Source of the DNA: Anaerolineae bacterium
GTDB lineage: Bacteria > Chloroflexota > Anaerolineae > Aggregatilineales > Phototrophicaceae
DNA length: 7,807 nucleotides
Direction: 5' to 3'
NCBI GenBank assembly: GCA_025454715.1
Contig: JALONY010000141.1
Coordinates: 1-7,807 of the forward strand
The notes under the pieces are model-generated. The model ran no database searches. It was not told where the DNA came from and saw only the letters and a program-made list of their open reading frames with translations. How positions within the stretch are numbered: the stretch's first letter is position 1; the number at the start of each line of letters is the position of its first letter. This document shows positions 6,523 through 7,807 of the stretch, piece after piece. A program made the translations under genes and the position numbers.

Positions 6523-7587
6523 ATGTCGCGTTGGTTTGCGTTGCTCATCGTGTTGGCGCTCCTGAGCGCGTCGGGCATTGCCCAAGACGCACCCCCCACC
6601 CCGCCCGCCGCCCTCAGCATCTTCCGTGGCGACCCCGCCCGCACCGGTGCCAACGAAGAGGCCGACGGCCTGCGCGAAGCGCCGCGCCTCGCGTGGTCGT
6701 TCCCCGTGCGCCGCCCCGTCCGCAGCACGCCCGCCATCGCGGGCGACTTGGCCTATATCGGCGATGAGGACGGCAGGTTGTACGCCATCGACATCACCAA
6801 CGGTGAGCGGGTCTGGGAGCGCGACACCAACGCACCCATCGTCAGCACACCCGCCATCAGCGAGGGCGTGCTGTACGTCGGCGGCCTCGACCAATTCGTC
6901 TAAACGCCTTCACCGGCGGGCAAGTCTACTCGTCGCCGGTCATCGATGCCGAGGCGGTCTACATCGGCTCGCTGGACGGGAAAATCTACGCCCTCGACCG
7001 GCTGACCGGTGAACGGTTGTGGGCATACGACAGCGGGGATCAAGTCTGGTCGTCGCCCGCATTGGCTGATGGGGTCGTCTACGTCGGCAACCGTGACGGG
7101 GCGTTACTGGCGTTAGCCGCCAGCGACGGCGCGCTGCTGTGGCGCTTCCGCGCCGACGACGCCATCGACGCCACCCCCGCCATCGCCGATGGGGTGGTCT
7201 ACGTCGGCGCGTATGACGGGCAATTTTATCGCCGCCGGTTCGCAAGTGTATGCGTCGGCAGCGGTGGGCGAGGCGCTGGTCTACGTCACGGCCTACGAGG
7301 GTGACCTATACGCGCTCGACCGTGCCACCGGCGCGCAAGTCTGGGCGCAACGGGTCGGGCGGGTGGCGTACTCTTCGCCCACCTTGGTCGGTGACGTGGT
7401 GTACGCGCTGGGCGAGGGCGAGGGCAAATTGTACGCTTTCGACGCCGCCACCGGCGCACCCCTGTGGGAGGTGGTCACGGGGCGCGAGGGCGATTATCGC
7501 TCATCGTCGCCGGTCTGGGCGGGTGATACGCTGTACATCGGCAGCAATACCGAGGGCTTGCTGGCCTATCGCGCCGACGGCCAATAA
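6523..7587 (+). pseudogene. Exported PQQ-like beta-propeller (BamB-like) protein, broken by two frameshifting losses
   Basis: ATG 6523 has GAGGT 4 nt upstream and codes for a signal peptide (RWFALLIVLALLSASGIA, likely cut after A20) with no lipobox Cys. A mature FRGDPARTG start, typical of PQQ-repeat proteins, follows. Propeller blades carry the pattern SSPA..DGVVYVG..DG.LYALD..TG..LW. Homologous blade points are at 6751, 6871, 6957, 7077, 7197, 7279, 7399 and 7531: four steps are exactly 120 nt, one is 132, and two are 86 and 82. The short steps coincide with a TAA at 6901-6903 and a frame change near 7219-7235. Losses of 34 and 38 nt sum to 72, so the last blades return to the first frame. 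Restored length would be about 378 residues, normal for the family. Ligand and role are unknown. It may be a real pseudogene or a misassembled gene; fragments 6523-6903, about 6903-7230 and about 7220-7587 are the open pieces. Confidence 0.85.
6751..7533 (+). repeat. Tandem 120-nt (40-residue) propeller-blade repeats
   Basis: Blade positions repeat every 120 nt through this gene. GATGGGGTCGTCTACGTCGG at 7068 and GATGGGGTGGTCTACGTCGG at 7188 are the best-conserved DNA copies, 120 nt apart with one mismatch. The repeats are coding, not mobile. Confidence 0.7.
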
Positions 7588-7629
7588 CCCGCGCACGCTA
7601 TCTCCACCCCACACCCACGCGACCAACGG

Positions 7630-7653
7630 GGACAACGCAGGCGTTGTCCCTAC
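7630..7653 (-). repeat. REP-like GTAG hairpin, copy 1 (minus orientation)
   Basis: On the minus strand: GTAG, 5' arm GGACAACGC, loop CT, 3' arm GCGTTGTCC. The 9-bp stem is perfect and extends by one more G:C pair. The architecture is 4+9+2+9 nt, identical to copy 2 but with a different stem sequence. A GTAG foot beside a hairpin is the recognised form of REP elements handled by REP-associated (RAYT) transposases; no such transposase is in this window. Confidence 0.65.
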
Positions 7654-7678
7654 GACACAAAAACCGACCAACATCATC

Positions 7679-7702
7679 GTAGGGGCGCGGCCTGCCGCGC
7701 CC
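7679..7702 (+). repeat. REP-like GTAG hairpin, copy 2 (plus orientation)
   Basis: Plus strand: GTAG, 5' arm GGGCGCGGC, loop CT, 3' arm GCCGCGCCC, a perfect 9-bp stem. It is inverted relative to copy 1, with the two GTAG feet facing each other across 25 nt. The outer 8-bp arms CCCTACGA (7648-7655) and TCGTAGGG (7677-7684) are complementary, so the pair could also fold as one larger structure. It sits 6 nt beyond the stop of the convergent right-edge gene. Confidence 0.65.
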
Positions 7703-7708
7703 GCACCA

Positions 7709-7807
7709 TCAGCCCCCACCGACCTCGGCGCGGCGCAAGAACAACGCCCGCGTCTGGGCGGTGGCCGCCAATTCCTCGGGCGTGAACTGCCCCCAAAACG
7801 CCGTCGG
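7709..7807 (-). CDS. C-terminal end of an unidentified protein (partial, off right edge)
   Basis: The minus strand is open from the right edge to TGA at 7711-7709, giving 32 residues: FWGQFTPEELAATAQTRAL, then FLRRAEVGGG at the end. The helix-like, charged and Ala-rich composition looks like a real C-terminus, and convergence with the propeller gene fits REP-like repeats between two 3' ends. The family cannot be identified from this fragment. Confidence 0.5.
   Translation of the reverse strand, partial: PTAFWGQFTPEELAATAQTRALFLRRAEVGGG

Noticed and set aside
1..7807. CRISPR array, tRNA or rRNA
   Set aside because: No regularly spaced direct repeats with unique spacers, no tRNA cloverleaf and no rRNA-like conserved stretch was seen; the only regular repeat is the coding 120-nt blade period.

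Overview
The window is about 7.8 kb of GC-rich, gene-dense bacterial DNA. No rRNA, tRNA or marker gene is present, so taxonomy is inference. Gene styles point tentatively to a Chloroflexota (Anaerolineae-like) genome: a TIR protein joined to a formylglycine-generating-enzyme (FGE) fold, a response-regulator receiver fused to an enzyme, an NfeD/slipin pair, a PQQ-type propeller protein and short GTAG-type hairpin repeats.

Layout, left to right. (1) 1-1373, minus strand: a TIR-domain protein with a helical middle, a proline-rich hinge and a C-terminal FGE/SUMF1-like domain, cut by the left edge. (2) 1374-1495: a spacer with two hairpins, one overlapping a -10-like box in front of the TIR gene. 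(3) 1496-3180, minus: threonine synthase with a C-terminal receiver (REC) domain; a frameshift near 1582-1590 replaces the last helix of the REC domain. (4) 3296-4555, minus: an M20-family N-carbamoyl-amino-acid hydrolase/allantoate amidohydrolase-like enzyme whose expected catalytic-base Glu reads as Gln. (5) 4556-4763: a divergent promoter region. (6) 4764-6405, plus: a short NfeD-like membrane protein followed by a slipin (SPFH protein), closed by a strong hairpin terminator at 6457-6493. (7) 6523-7587, plus: an exported eight-blade PQQ-like beta-propeller gene, broken by two internal losses that the exact 120-nt blade period sizes at 34 and 38 nt. (8) 7588-7708: two inverted REP-like hairpins with GTAG feet, lying between convergent genes. 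(9) 7709-7807, minus: the last 32 codons of an unidentified gene.

Functionally, NfeD plus slipin is a well-known membrane-microdomain pair and clearly forms an operon. Threonine synthase and the M20 hydrolase are same-strand metabolic neighbours, each with its own apparent -10 box. The TIR-FGE protein is a candidate NAD-cleaving sensor or immune protein. The most unusual items are the threonine synthase-REC fusion, the TIR-FGE protein, the covarying GTAG repeat pair, the M20 Glu-to-Gln change, and the clustering of frame-breaking losses in two genes while three neighbours are intact.
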